From assembly GCA_006438735.1 (NCBI GenBank), contig RCZF01000001.1, forward strand, positions 124,001 through 188,000: DNA of 64,000 nt, in the 5' to 3' direction. The DNA comes from Sphingomonas koreensis. GTDB lineage: Bacteria > Pseudomonadota > Alphaproteobacteria > Sphingomonadales > Sphingomonadaceae. Positions 18,047 through 26,112 of this stretch are shown here, piece by piece (the stretch's first letter is position 1; every line of letters begins with the position of its first letter). A program made the position numbers and the translations under genes. Under the pieces are notes generated by a model. It did no database searches. It was not told where the DNA came from and worked only from the letters and a program-made list of their open reading frames with translations.

Positions 18047-20563
18047 ATGAGCACCTTTTTCAGCCTGCGCCTGCTGGCCGGCGCGTCGCTAGCCGTCATC
18101 GCATCGCCTGCGCTCGCGCAGCAACAGGACGCGCCGCCGCCGGCCCAGGCGACCCCGCCGGTGTCCGCGCCCGATGATGCAACGCCCGCGGCGGACCGGA
18201 GCGCCGGCGGCGTCGGCCTCAACGACATCATCGTCACCGGCACCGTGCGGCCCGAACGCAAGATCACCACCAGCATTTCGGTCAGCAGCGTCGACAGCAG
18301 CGCGATCCAGCAGATCAATCCGCAAAGCGCGGCCGATCTGGTGCGCTTCATCCCCGGCATCCGCGCCGAGGCCTCGGGCGGCGAAGGCAATGCCAATATC
18401 GCGGTGCGCGGCCTGCCGGTCGCCTCGGGCGGCGCCAAGTTCGTTCAGTTCCAGGAAGACGGCCTCCCGGTGCTCGATTTCGGCGACATCTCGTTCGCCA
18501 CCGCCGACGCGTTCGTGAAGCCCGATTACAATGTCGAGCGCGTCGAGCTGGTGCGCGGCGGATCGGCATCGACCGCGACCAGCAATGCGCCGGGCGCGAT
18601 CATCAATTTCATCTCCAAGACCGGCAAGACCGACGGCGGCGCGATCGGCGTGTCGCATGGTATCGGCTTCGATCGCACGCGGCTCGATTTCGATTATGGC
18701 GGCCATCTTTCGAGCGACTGGCGCTTCCACATCGGCGGCTTCTACCAGAACGGCAAGGGGCCGAAATCGCTCGACTACACCGCGGAGGACGGCGGCCAGA
18801 TCAAGGCCAATATCACGCACGATTTCGCCAACGGCTTCATCCGGCTCGACGCCAAATATCTCGACGATCGCGCGCCGGTGTGGTTGCCGGTGCCGGTCGC
18901 GATCGGCGGCACGGCCGGCGACGCCAGCTTCTCCTCGCTGCCCGGGTTCAACCTCAAGCACGGCGCGCTGCAGACCAAGAACCTGCAGAACATCCTGTCG
19001 CTCGATCACAATGGCAATCGCATCACCGATACGATGTCGGACGGCTATCGCACGCTGAGCAAGGCGTTCGGCGCCGAGGCGTCGTTCGATCTCGGCAACG
19101 GCTTCCACATCGACGACCATTTCCGCTACGCGATCAATTCGGGCAGCTTCACCGGCCCGTATCCCGCCAATGTCGATACCGCGCAGAACATCGCCGACAG
19201 CGTCGGCGGCACCACCACGGTAGGCGGCGTGACGCAGCATTCGAGCATCGTCTACGCCACCGGGCCCAACGCCGGATCGGCCTACACCGGCCGCTATGCC
19301 GTCAACACGATCATTTTCGACACCACGCTCAATAATTTCAACACCTACGCCAATCAGCTGACGCTATCGAAGGACCTCGACGCCGGGTCGGCGGGCAATG
19401 GCACGGTGACGCTGGGCTATTTCAAATCGGGCCAGCGGCTCAATATGGACTGGCATTGGACCGATTATCTGCAAGGGGCGGACGGGCGTAATGCCGATCT
19501 GCTCGACGTGTTCGATCCGTCGGGCCAGCAGATTACCGACGGCGGGCTGTTGTCGTACAATCCGCAAGCGTTCGGCGCATGCTGCACGCAATATTACGAT
19601 GTCGATTATTCGATCGATGCGCCGTGGCTCGACGTTCAGTGGCGCTTCGGCAAGCTGCACCTCGACGGCAGCGTGCGCTACGACATCCAGTCGGCGCACG
19701 GCAGCTATACGCAGAATTACACCAATGGCACGGCGATCGACGTCAACCAGGACGGCGTAATCTCGGTGCCCGAGCAGAACGTTCGCGTGGTCGCCGCGGG
19801 CGACGAGACGCCGGTCGATTACACCAAACATTATTGGTCCTATTCGGTCGGCGCCAATTACGAGATCGCCGACAGCGCAGCGGTGTTCGCTCGCGCCAGC
19901 CGCGGCGCGCGTTTCAATGCCGATCGCGTGCTGCCGGCCGATGCGAGCGGCAACGTGCCGGGTTATGCCGCGGTCAATTTCGCCAACCAGCAGGAGATCG
20001 GCGTCAAGGTGCGCACTGGGCCGTTCTCGGGCGCGCTGACCGGCTTCCACACCACCACGGCGGAACAAGGCACCGATATTACGCCGGCGGGCATCACGAT
20101 CATTTCCCGCGATTACCGCGCTTATGGCGCCGAGTTCGAGGGCAATGTCGCGGTCGGCGCGTTCAACCTTTATGGCGGGCTGACCTATACCGATGCCAAG
20201 ATCACCAAGGATGCGATCACGCCCGAAGACATCGGCAACGTGCCGCAGCGCCAGGCGAAATGGGTCTATCAGCTGCGTCCGACGCTGTCGTTCCCGATCG
20301 GCGATATCGGCGCGACGCTGGTCGGCACCTCGTCCGCACCGGCCGACAATGTCGGCACGCTGCGCCAGCCCGGCTATACCGTGATCGGGCTGTTCGCCGA
20401 CGCCAACCTCACCTCGGCGCTGCAGGTGCAATTCCATGTCGACAATCTTTTCGACGTGGTGGGCATCACCGAGGTCGATCAATTCCCCAACGCCGCCGGC
20501 GTCGGCTCGGCGCGATCGATCCTGGGCCGGCAGGTTTCGGCAGGCGTCAAGTTCCGTTTCTAG
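18047..20563 (+). CDS. TonB-dependent receptor for sucrose/fructoside uptake
   Basis: This 838-residue protein has a signal peptide (cleavage after PALAQ), an A/P-rich linker and a TonB-box-like DIIVTG. The plug domain (about residues 75-190) has IRAEASGGEGNANIAVRGLPV and VERVELVRGGSA. The barrel ends in Phe (SAGVKFRF) for outer-membrane insertion. It would import an oligosaccharide, with substrate inferred from the LacI, MFS and GH68 neighbours and comparable to SuxA of Xanthomonas. GGGGAGA is the ribosome site. Confidence 0.92.
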   Translation: MSTFFSLRLLAGASLAVIASPALAQQQDAPPPAQATPPVSAPDDATPAADRSAGGVGLNDIIVTGTVRPERKITTSISVSSVDSSAIQQINPQSAADLVRFIPGIRAEASGGEGNANIAVRGLPVASGGAKFVQFQEDGLPVLDFGDISFATADAFVKPDYNVERVELVRGGSASTATSNAPGAIINFISKTGKTDGGAIGVSHGIGFDRTRLDFDYGGHLSSDWRFHIGGFYQNGKGPKSLDYTAEDGGQIKANITHDFANGFIRLDAKYLDDRAPVWLPVPVAIGGTAGDASFSSLPGFNLKHGALQTKNLQNILSLDHNGNRITDTMSDGYRTLSKAFGAEASFDLGNGFHIDDHFRYAINSGSFTGPYPANVDTAQNIADSVGGTTTVGGVTQHSSIVYATGPNAGSAYTGRYAVNTIIFDTTLNNFNTYANQLTLSKDLDAGSAGNGTVTLGYFKSGQRLNMDWHWTDYLQGADGRNADLLDVFDPSGQQITDGGLLSYNPQAFGACCTQYYDVDYSIDAPWLDVQWRFGKLHLDGSVRYDIQSAHGSYTQNYTNGTAIDVNQDGVISVPEQNVRVVAAGDETPVDYTKHYWSYSVGANYEIADSAAVFARASRGARFNADRVLPADASGNVPGYAAVNFANQQEIGVKVRTGPFSGALTGFHTTTAEQGTDITPAGITIISRDYRAYGAEFEGNVAVGAFNLYGGLTYTDAKITKDAITPEDIGNVPQRQAKWVYQLRPTLSFPIGDIGATLVGTSSAPADNVGTLRQPGYTVIGLFADANLTSALQVQFHVDNLFDVVGITEVDQFPNAAGVGSARSILGRQVSAGVKFRF

Positions 20564-20574
20564 TCCCTCCTGTA

Positions 20575-20610
20575 GCGGCGCGGCGCCTTCATCGCCGCGC
20601 CGCGCTTTTT
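20575..20610 (+). terminator. Strong hairpin with T-tract between receptor and GH68 genes
   Basis: GCGGCGCGGCG (20575-20585) and CGCCGCGCCGC (20593-20603) form an 11-bp perfect stem with a 7-base loop, followed by GC and TTTTT. It is a rho-independent terminator or attenuator inside the locus, 12 bases after the receptor stop. It would lower GH68 expression relative to the receptor. Confidence 0.88.
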
Positions 20611-20642
20611 CCTGTTTCGTACCGAAAGGCGCTGGTCGGCCG

Positions 20643-21758
20643 ATGACGTCATACTGGACCCGCGAGCATGTCGCCGGCATCGATTCCGCGCGCTTGCCGG
20701 CGTTGCCGGTGATCACCGCAAGCGACGTCGCCCCCACGATCCGCGACGTCGATCTGTGGGATATGTGGCCGGTCCAGGAGATCGACGGATCGACCGCAAT
20801 AATCGCCGGCGGGTCGCTATGGTTCTCGCTGTCGGCGCCGATCGTCGGCGATCCGATCGAGCGCCATGCGCTGGCGCGCCTGCGGTTGCTCCACTGCGCG
20901 AACGGCCGGTGGCGCGATCTCGGCCCGGCGCTGCCAGAGGAGCTGACGCCGGGCAGTCGCGACTGGTCTGGCTCGGCGATCGTCGATGCCGATCATCGCC
21001 ACGTCACCTTGTTCTTCACCGCCGCGGGCCGGCGCGGCGAGGGGGCCGTCACCTTCGAACAGCGACTGTTCCAGATCGAGGCGGTGCTGACCGAAACCGC
21101 CGGCAGCGTCGCGCTCGGCGGCTGGGCAGATTTACGTGAATCGGTGCGCTCGGACGGGCAGGTCTATCATCCCGCCGATCAGCGTGAGGGCGCGGTCGGC
21201 ACGATCAAGGCGTTCCGCGATCCGGCCTTCTTCCGCGATCCCGCCGATGGCCGCGACTGGCTGCTGTTCGCCGGCTCGGACGGGCGCTCGGCGTCGCGCT
21301 TCAACGGCGTGATCGGCGCGGCGGTCGCCGATGACGCGAGCGGCTCGGGCTGGCGGCTGGTCGAGCCGCTGCTGTCCGCCGACGGGCTCAACAACGAGCT
21401 TGAGCGGCCGCATATCGTGATCCGCGACGGCCGCTATTATCTATTCTGGTCGACCCAGCACGGCGTGTTCGATCCCGCCGGGCCGACCGGGCCGACCGGG
21501 CTTTACGGCATGGTCGCCGATCGCCTCGCCGGGCCGTATCGCCCGCTCAACGGCACCGGGCTGGTGCTTGCCAATCCGCCGCAAGCGCCGCATCAGGCGT
21601 ATAGCTGGCTGGTGCTCGGCGACCTTTCGGTGGTGAGCTTCGTCGATCAATGGGGCCTGGGAAGCGCCCCCGTGTCGCCCGATGCCGCGCGCGCGCACTT
21701 CGGCGGCGTGCCCGCGCGGGTCGTACAGTTGCATCTCGATGGCGAGCTGGCTTGGTAA
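20643..21758 (+). CDS. GH68 family sucrose enzyme (levansucrase/beta-fructofuranosidase)
   Basis: This 371-residue protein has the GH68 catalytic set: nucleophile Asp in LWDMWPVQ (about residue 40), DWSGSA, transition-state Asp in FRDPAFF, and acid/base Glu in NELERPH. The family splits sucrose and either hydrolyses the fructosyl group or builds levan. No signal peptide is seen. The protein may therefore act in the cytoplasm on imported sucrose, but the Zymomonas GH68 enzymes are also exported without a classical signal. It is the last gene of the locus. The island begins 46 bases after its stop. Confidence 0.93.
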   Translation: MTSYWTREHVAGIDSARLPALPVITASDVAPTIRDVDLWDMWPVQEIDGSTAIIAGGSLWFSLSAPIVGDPIERHALARLRLLHCANGRWRDLGPALPEELTPGSRDWSGSAIVDADHRHVTLFFTAAGRRGEGAVTFEQRLFQIEAVLTETAGSVALGGWADLRESVRSDGQVYHPADQREGAVGTIKAFRDPAFFRDPADGRDWLLFAGSDGRSASRFNGVIGAAVADDASGSGWRLVEPLLSADGLNNELERPHIVIRDGRYYLFWSTQHGVFDPAGPTGPTGLYGMVADRLAGPYRPLNGTGLVLANPPQAPHQAYSWLVLGDLSVVSFVDQWGLGSAPVSPDAARAHFGGVPARVVQLHLDGELAW

Positions 21759-21803
21759 GCTGGCGGCGGCGATGCTTAGAGATCGTCGAAAAGCTAGTTA
21801 TAC

Positions 21804-21822
21804 TTGGTCGGGGAGAGAGGAT
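21804..21822. repeat. Left attachment site of the island
   Basis: TTGGTCGGGGAGAGAGGAT is identical to 36617-36635 at the tRNA-Pro 3' end. The bases on either side differ (C/A before, A/T after), so the repeat is exactly 19 bp. Confidence 0.9.
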
Positions 21823-22359
21823 ACCCGACCAATTACAGGGCTCCGCTAACCCATTGATCTAACGACAATTTCCTCAGCACTAAGTTCTGCCTTGGCCAAC
21901 TATGGGTACAATGCACGCGTCGCGGCTGCAAGCAATTCTCGATAGCCGCTGGCAGGTCGGAGGCAAGCAGGTCTTTCGATGGAATACCCCGTGGAACCGG
22001 ACCGGTCGTTGCCTCCGACATCTCGAACGCTCATTGAGCAAGTCAGGGCCGTTAGAAGCGGCTCGTCGTCAACCTCCAATTTGCGGCTGGCGAGAATGGC
22101 ATGACTTGGGACGAAGCCGAAGTTCCGACCGCGCCGTCGAATGTCGGCTTACGCCGATAGCCGACATCCTGGGCTCTTACCAAAGTCGCTGAAGGGAGAA
22201 GGCTGGCGGTTTGCCGACTGGCTGGTTTCGGATGCGCCAAAGGGAGCGCAGATGCGCGACCCCATGCATCCGACCGATGTCGTAAGTCTTGCTTGATCGG
22301 TGTTGGGCGTGCTGCCGCTGGCGTCCGCCCGCGCTACCCGAAGCGGGTGCAGCTACCAG
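21823..22359. other. Left end of the island, no intact gene
   Basis: No convincing gene is seen in these 537 bases. An 8-bp inverted repeat ATGTCGGC/GCCGACAT (22141-22148 and 22160-22167) is present. A plus-strand frame ending at 22295 reads GWRFADWLVSDAPKGAQM then ...HPTDVVSLA-stop. It has gene-like codon use but no start, and may be the C-terminal remnant of a lost gene. Confidence 0.4.
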
Positions 22360-23010
22360 CTAGGCGCCGGGTTCGAGATGCAGGTTCGACGCTGCGGGCA
22401 CCAGTTCCGCCTCGCGCCGCAGCAGGGTGCGGATGGCGGCGCTCGCCGGCGCGAAGGCGGCGTCGTAGGAAAAGGCGTGCCAGTCAATGTCGTCGCGCGC
22501 GCCTAGCTTGTCCTGGTGGAGCCGGTCACGGACGGCCAGCGTGTTCTCGACATTGGCGACGAGGCCGTGCTCACCGGTCGCGTCGTAGACAGCCGCGAGG
22601 CCGGGTAGCCACTGGTTGCGCTGAATCTTCGGCCCGTCGGCGCCGTCCTGGCCATTCTGATCCAGCCACTGCGCGGAGCCCAGACCTTCGAATACCGAGA
22701 AGGACGCCACGCAGAACTCGAGGATGAGGTTTTGGAAGTAAGACTCGAACAGCACGGGGCGTTCACCGGCGGATCGGTGATGATGCTGTCCAATCAGCGC
22801 CGCCTTGAGTTCGAGTCCCACCAGTAGGTGTTTCAGGTTCGACACCAACCTGCGCGTGACGGTCCCATCGATGCGCTCCGGGACGTTGCCGTGCAGCCAC
22901 CTCGTCCACGAATTCGAATCCGATAGATTGACGTAGCCGTCGGGACGCACCTCCTGGCGCGTGATGAACAGCATTGTGTGTAGCGCCCCCGGCGCCGGCT
23001 GAACCGCCAT
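22360..23010 (-). CDS. Unrecognised protein, third gene of an island operon
   Basis: This 216-residue protein starts at the ATG in TGATGG (23010). That ATG overlaps the stop of the frame-shifted end of the upstream gene, so it was probably translationally coupled. No membrane helices or signal are seen. The middle (YFQNLILEFCVASFSVFEGLG, then VRDRLHQDKLGARDDIDWHAF) is helix-rich with conserved-looking Arg and His. It could be HEPN-like, but the R-x-H spacing does not match the canonical R-x(4-6)-H. I do not recognise the family. Confidence 0.6.
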   Translation of the reverse strand: MAVQPAPGALHTMLFITRQEVRPDGYVNLSDSNSWTRWLHGNVPERIDGTVTRRLVSNLKHLLVGLELKAALIGQHHHRSAGERPVLFESYFQNLILEFCVASFSVFEGLGSAQWLDQNGQDGADGPKIQRNQWLPGLAAVYDATGEHGLVANVENTLAVRDRLHQDKLGARDDIDWHAFSYDAAFAPASAAIRTLLRREAELVPAASNLHLEPGA

Positions 23011-23023
23011 CAGACGCGCACGT

Positions 23024-23512
23024 TTAGCCGCACGGGGTCGCCGCGCAGCCCGAAATAGGCGACGCTGAACGGCGATCGCGCATGGTTGCCGGGCCCATGC
23101 TCGGCAGCTTACGATATCCCTGCAAGTGATCGTCCCTGAGACCATCGCGCGAGAAGTCGAAGAGCACGAGCACAGCGCGACCATCGTGCTTCATCAGCTT
23201 CAGCACCTCGGTCCGGTTGACCCGCGGCATCAGGTCCGACCGCGGGCACCAGGGACGCCGCACAGCGAACTCGACCGCGACGCCATAGACGACGAAGTCG
23301 ACGCGCCCGTAACCGCTAAGCGCTCCGGGTAGCACGGTGCCGAACTCAGGACGTGCCTTGGGACCGAAATAGCCGAGCAGGAACGTGCGCACCAGCGGCA
23401 GGAGCTGCTTCTCCGACCACTTGTCCAGCGGCAGCGACTTGCGGAACGAGGGATCGCGCAGTCCGGCATACAGCAGCTCGAACGCCTCGATGACCTGATT
23501 GACGCTGCTCAT
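23024..23512 (-). CDS. Unrecognised protein with nuclease-like D...E core; probable frameshift at its end
   Basis: This 162-residue frame starts MSSVNQVIEAFELLYAGLR, overlapping the upstream stop. The stretch GYGRVDFVVYGVAVEFAVRR...EVLKLMKHDGRAVLVLFDFS resembles the Asp/Glu core and following strand of PD-(D/E)XK-like folds, but the usual Lys is Ala (E-F-A). The last 20 or so residues look wrong. One base out of frame, the sequence reads NHARSPFSVAYFGLRGDPV and ends at the TGA overlapping the next ATG. A one-base loss near 23,085-23,098 is likely, either a real mutation or a sequence error. Confidence 0.6.
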   Translation of the reverse strand: MSSVNQVIEAFELLYAGLRDPSFRKSLPLDKWSEKQLLPLVRTFLLGYFGPKARPEFGTVLPGALSGYGRVDFVVYGVAVEFAVRRPWCPRSDLMPRVNRTEVLKLMKHDGRAVLVLFDFSRDGLRDDHLQGYRKLPSMGPATMRDRRSASPISGCAATPCG

Positions 23513-23976
23513 TGGCAATCGGCACCGATGGTGCGCAGCCGGTCGGCCGCCGCCGAGACGACTTCGTCCTCGAACAGGGCTTGGTGCCGCAGCGCCACCG
23601 CCTCGAAGGTATGGTCGACCATCCCCCGGTCCACGAGCATCCGGAAGCCGTCCGAAGCCTCGCCGCGAACTAGGTCGGCTACCGTCCGCCGCTCGCCGTC
23701 GCGCGCGATCTTCTGCCGAGTTCGCCCGAGCAACGTGGTGGTGCGTCCGCGCTCCTCCTGAAGCGCGCCTTCAAGCGCGTGGATGCTGCGCCAGACGTCG
23801 TGCTCGAGCGTGCCCGGCTCGGCCGACGGCAGGACCGTGTACAGCCTGAGCGACGCCGCGCGCTCGATCTCGGCTTCCCCGAGCCGTCGCGCGTTCGCCG
23901 CCATCCGCTTAAGCTTGTCCGGATCGTTGCACGCGGCGATCAGCGCGAGCGCGCGGGCTTTGCCCTCATTATCCAT
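23509..23976 (-). CDS. Unrecognised protein, first gene of an island operon
   Basis: This 155-residue, charged, probably helical cytoplasmic protein starts MDNEGKARALALIAACNDP. The C-terminal half (RTRQKIARDGERRTVADLVRG...GFRMLVDRGMVDHTFEAVALRH) looks like a compact conserved domain that I cannot name. Its stop overlaps the start of the next gene. The frame is open upstream to 24720, but that part is the antisense of other genes. It is divergent from the DUF4160-like gene. Confidence 0.65.
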   Translation of the reverse strand: MDNEGKARALALIAACNDPDKLKRMAANARRLGEAEIERAASLRLYTVLPSAEPGTLEHDVWRSIHALEGALQEERGRTTTLLGRTRQKIARDGERRTVADLVRGEASDGFRMLVDRGMVDHTFEAVALRHQALFEDEVVSAAADRLRTIGADCQ

Positions 23977-24121
23977 ACAACCCCCGTGCGACGCGAACCC
24001 GCGAAACGATCCACATCTTGTCCGACCTTGGCGTCGGTCGTCAACGGCAGGCGCCACGCGGCGTCGATCCGGCGGTGGCGACCGCACTGGACAGCGCGGC
24101 GCCACGCTGGGACAAGCATTC

Positions 24122-24421
24122 ATGCCTGTCACTCTCCCGATCGACCCCGCCCTTGTGCACGAACTCGAGAATAGCTTGAACTTAGGGCCGATGATCGACC
24201 TGAGCGGGCGGCGCATGCTCAACGAGGAGCAGGTCGCGCGCTTCGATGGGCTCTCGATCCCGATCCAGGCCGACGAGCATCCGCCACCCCACTTCCATGA
24301 GCGTGGCGGGGGTGCGAACGTCAGCTTCGCCATAGACGATGGTCGCCGCCTGAAGGGCGCGAAGGGCCTTGAGCGCTTCGACCGCAACATCGAGAAGTGG
24401 TGGCGCACCGCCTTTGACTGA
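24122..24421 (+). CDS. DUF4160-like small protein
   Basis: This 99-residue protein starts MPVTLPIDPALVHE. The core ADEHPPPHFHERGGGANVSFAIDDGRRL...FDRNIEKWW has the HPPPH-x-H signature and the trailing R-x-I-x-K-W of DUF4160-type proteins, which are often encoded beside toxin-antitoxin or mobile genes. Function is unknown. It is divergent from the 23976-22360 operon, from which it is separated by 145 bases. Confidence 0.6.
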   Translation: MPVTLPIDPALVHELENSLNLGPMIDLSGRRMLNEEQVARFDGLSIPIQADEHPPPHFHERGGGANVSFAIDDGRRLKGAKGLERFDRNIEKWWRTAFD

Positions 24422-24475
24422 GCGACCGCATGTCTTCGTAGCTGGCGCCGGGACGGGCTCGATGCTGGGAGGTGA

Positions 24476-25642
24476 CTACCCTTGCGGCTGATCGAAGTGG
24501 TAGACGTCCAGCGCCGAGCGCAGGACGGGAGAGATAAATTTCGCTGTCGCGCTGTAGGGGACCAACGCGGTCTGCGAGCCGAAAACGTAGGGCCCAACGT
24601 CGTAAGGCCCGAAGAAGAACTGAATACCGTCAGCCTCGAAAACGAAGTTCCGGAGATCGTTCCAGTCTGTGGTTCCGTTACTGATATCTTGCTCCGGCAA
24701 AAAATTCTCGGTGTCTCCATCCTGAAAGCGCCGTTTTGCCAACTTGGGGCGAAGATGGTCCTGCAGGACAGGCAGCGCGGAATCCGGATCCTCGAAGATC
24801 TCGCGCAGCGTTCCGATCTCGCAGAACGGATCGAGATAGTAGCGAAACGTCACGAAATGGTGGTTCGGATGGGCAGCGCCGGCTCCATACCAGCCGACAT
24901 CGTAACGGACGGAGATCACGCGGCCCTTCACTAAGGGATCGGCGCAGGTTGCATCCCACGTGGTCGTCCGAATGGCCCGGTGCTGTCCTAGGTTGAAGAC
25001 GTCGGGCATCTGCGCGAACGGCATCCGTCGGTGACGGAGGAGCTCAGATTTGAACCATCCCTTCACCACATCGGCGAAGTCGCCGAGGTTCTCGAACTTG
25101 TCCGAGGTCAGATGCAGGACCTCGCCTGAAAAAGAGAAGCCAGGCACGCCGTTCCAGTGTTCGGTGATCAGGCTCTTCGACCACGTGATTCCGGATTCGC
25201 TGCTCCAGGCGGCGGTAGCGCTCTCGGCCTCAACGAGCTGCCAGTTGATCGCGGCGACCAGATTGTCGATGAAGTCTGCGTCTGAGCCGTCCAGAAACTG
25301 GATGTCGCTCAGCTGGTCTGGCCGCTGCGCATCATTATCGAGCAGGACCGGGATAATGTAGATGTCGCCAATGAGCTTCTCTTCAAGCTTCGTCAGAGCG
25401 AGCTTTATCTCTCGCTGGACGTAGCCGCGCCGGTTGATGGAATTGTTGGAAATGAACATCACGATGATCGCAGCATCGGCGAGCGCTTTGCGAATTTCAT
25501 AGTCCCAGTTCTGGCCGCCCAACAGCTTCTGCTGGTCGATCCAAGGATTGAATCCACGCTGCTTTAACTGAATAAAGTAAGGCATCACGCGATCGCGGTC
25601 TGGGCTCGCGTAACTCAGGAAAATTGACGGCTCGTCTCGCAT
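24476..25642 (-). CDS. TIR-domain protein with C-terminal DUF3298 (RsiV-like) domain
   Basis: This 388-residue protein is read from MRDEPSIFLSYAS, the start that places the TIR domain at the N-terminus. In-frame ATGs at 25669 and 25744 are possible but have no ribosome site. The TIR domain (residues 1-130) has IFLSYASPDRDRV, PWIDQQKLLGGQNWDYEI (Glu a candidate NADase residue) and IVMFISNNSINRRGYVQREI. After a linker, HHFVTFRYYLDPFCEIGTLREIF and FFFGPYDVGPYVFG...LVPY match DUF3298. No signal peptide or helix is seen, so the whole is probably cytoplasmic. TIR proteins in islands are often NAD-consuming phage-defence effectors, and that role is inferred here. Confidence 0.82.
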   Translation of the reverse strand: MRDEPSIFLSYASPDRDRVMPYFIQLKQRGFNPWIDQQKLLGGQNWDYEIRKALADAAIIVMFISNNSINRRGYVQREIKLALTKLEEKLIGDIYIIPVLLDNDAQRPDQLSDIQFLDGSDADFIDNLVAAINWQLVEAESATAAWSSESGITWSKSLITEHWNGVPGFSFSGEVLHLTSDKFENLGDFADVVKGWFKSELLRHRRMPFAQMPDVFNLGQHRAIRTTTWDATCADPLVKGRVISVRYDVGWYGAGAAHPNHHFVTFRYYLDPFCEIGTLREIFEDPDSALPVLQDHLRPKLAKRRFQDGDTENFLPEQDISNGTTDWNDLRNFVFEADGIQFFFGPYDVGPYVFGSQTALVPYSATAKFISPVLRSALDVYHFDQPQG

Positions 25643-25763
25643 TCGTTCGGGATAACGCAGAGGACGCATTTCGCAACGTGCGAAAGTCGGTTCGCCTAAG
25701 TGCGAGTGGTGATCGATCGCCACGAGGATATATCCGGCGCACATGACGATCTATTGTGTTGAC

Positions 25764-25883
25764 ATGTTTGAGATCGTCGGGAGCGACATCGCTGCATTAA
25801 GCGATTCCGATTTGCGCACGCTTGTTGCGCGGTTATCTGCGCGTTGCGGCGGGACAGAGCGCGTTCATCGCCGGTGCACTTGA
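25764..25883 (+). pseudogene. Fragment of a larger island gene, N-terminus only
   Basis: ATG at 25764 begins MFEIVGSDIAALSDSDLRTL then VARLSA, after which the frame becomes unlike protein and stops after 39 codons. The opening resembles the start of large uncharacterised proteins of alphaproteobacterial islands (pattern G-x-D-I-x-x-L-x-D-x-D-L-R-x-L-V-A-R-L), recalled and not searched. A deletion probably removed the rest. Confidence 0.45.
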
Positions 25884-26101
25884 GGGTACCGGAAATTACC
25901 TTGGAGGGAGTAACCTGGCGAGACGTTGAAGCGATCAAATCCATGCTGGCGGCAATGCGCGAAGTAACGTCCCTTTCAGTATCGGTACCGACACTCGGTC
26001 TCCGCGCGTCGTTCACGCTCGATGGTGCGTTCGATATCTTGAAAGAAGCCGCTACTCTTGGCGACGTCCGAGGCGCAGAGGAGATAGATATCCGACCCTG
26101 A
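25874..26101 (+). CDS. Small hypothetical frame
   Basis: From GTG 25874 a 75-residue frame reads VHLRVPEITLEGVTWRDVEA, then IKSMLAAMREVTSLSVSVPT, and ends EEIDIRP-stop. It has reasonable codon use and no homology I recognise. It could be the remnant of the gene whose start is at 25764, or a small real gene. Confidence 0.3.
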   Translation: MHLRVPEITLEGVTWRDVEAIKSMLAAMREVTSLSVSVPTLGLRASFTLDGAFDILKEAATLGDVRGAEEIDIRP

Positions 26102-26112
26102 TCGAGCGGTCC

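Noticed and set aside
21833..22192. Small frames at the left island end (62 and 96 codons)
   Set aside because: They overlap each other on both strands and show no start signals or protein-like patterns.
23977..24720. Upstream extension of the 23509-23976 gene
   Set aside because: It is antisense to the DUF4160-like gene and the TIR gene end. The natural start is MDNEGK at 23976.
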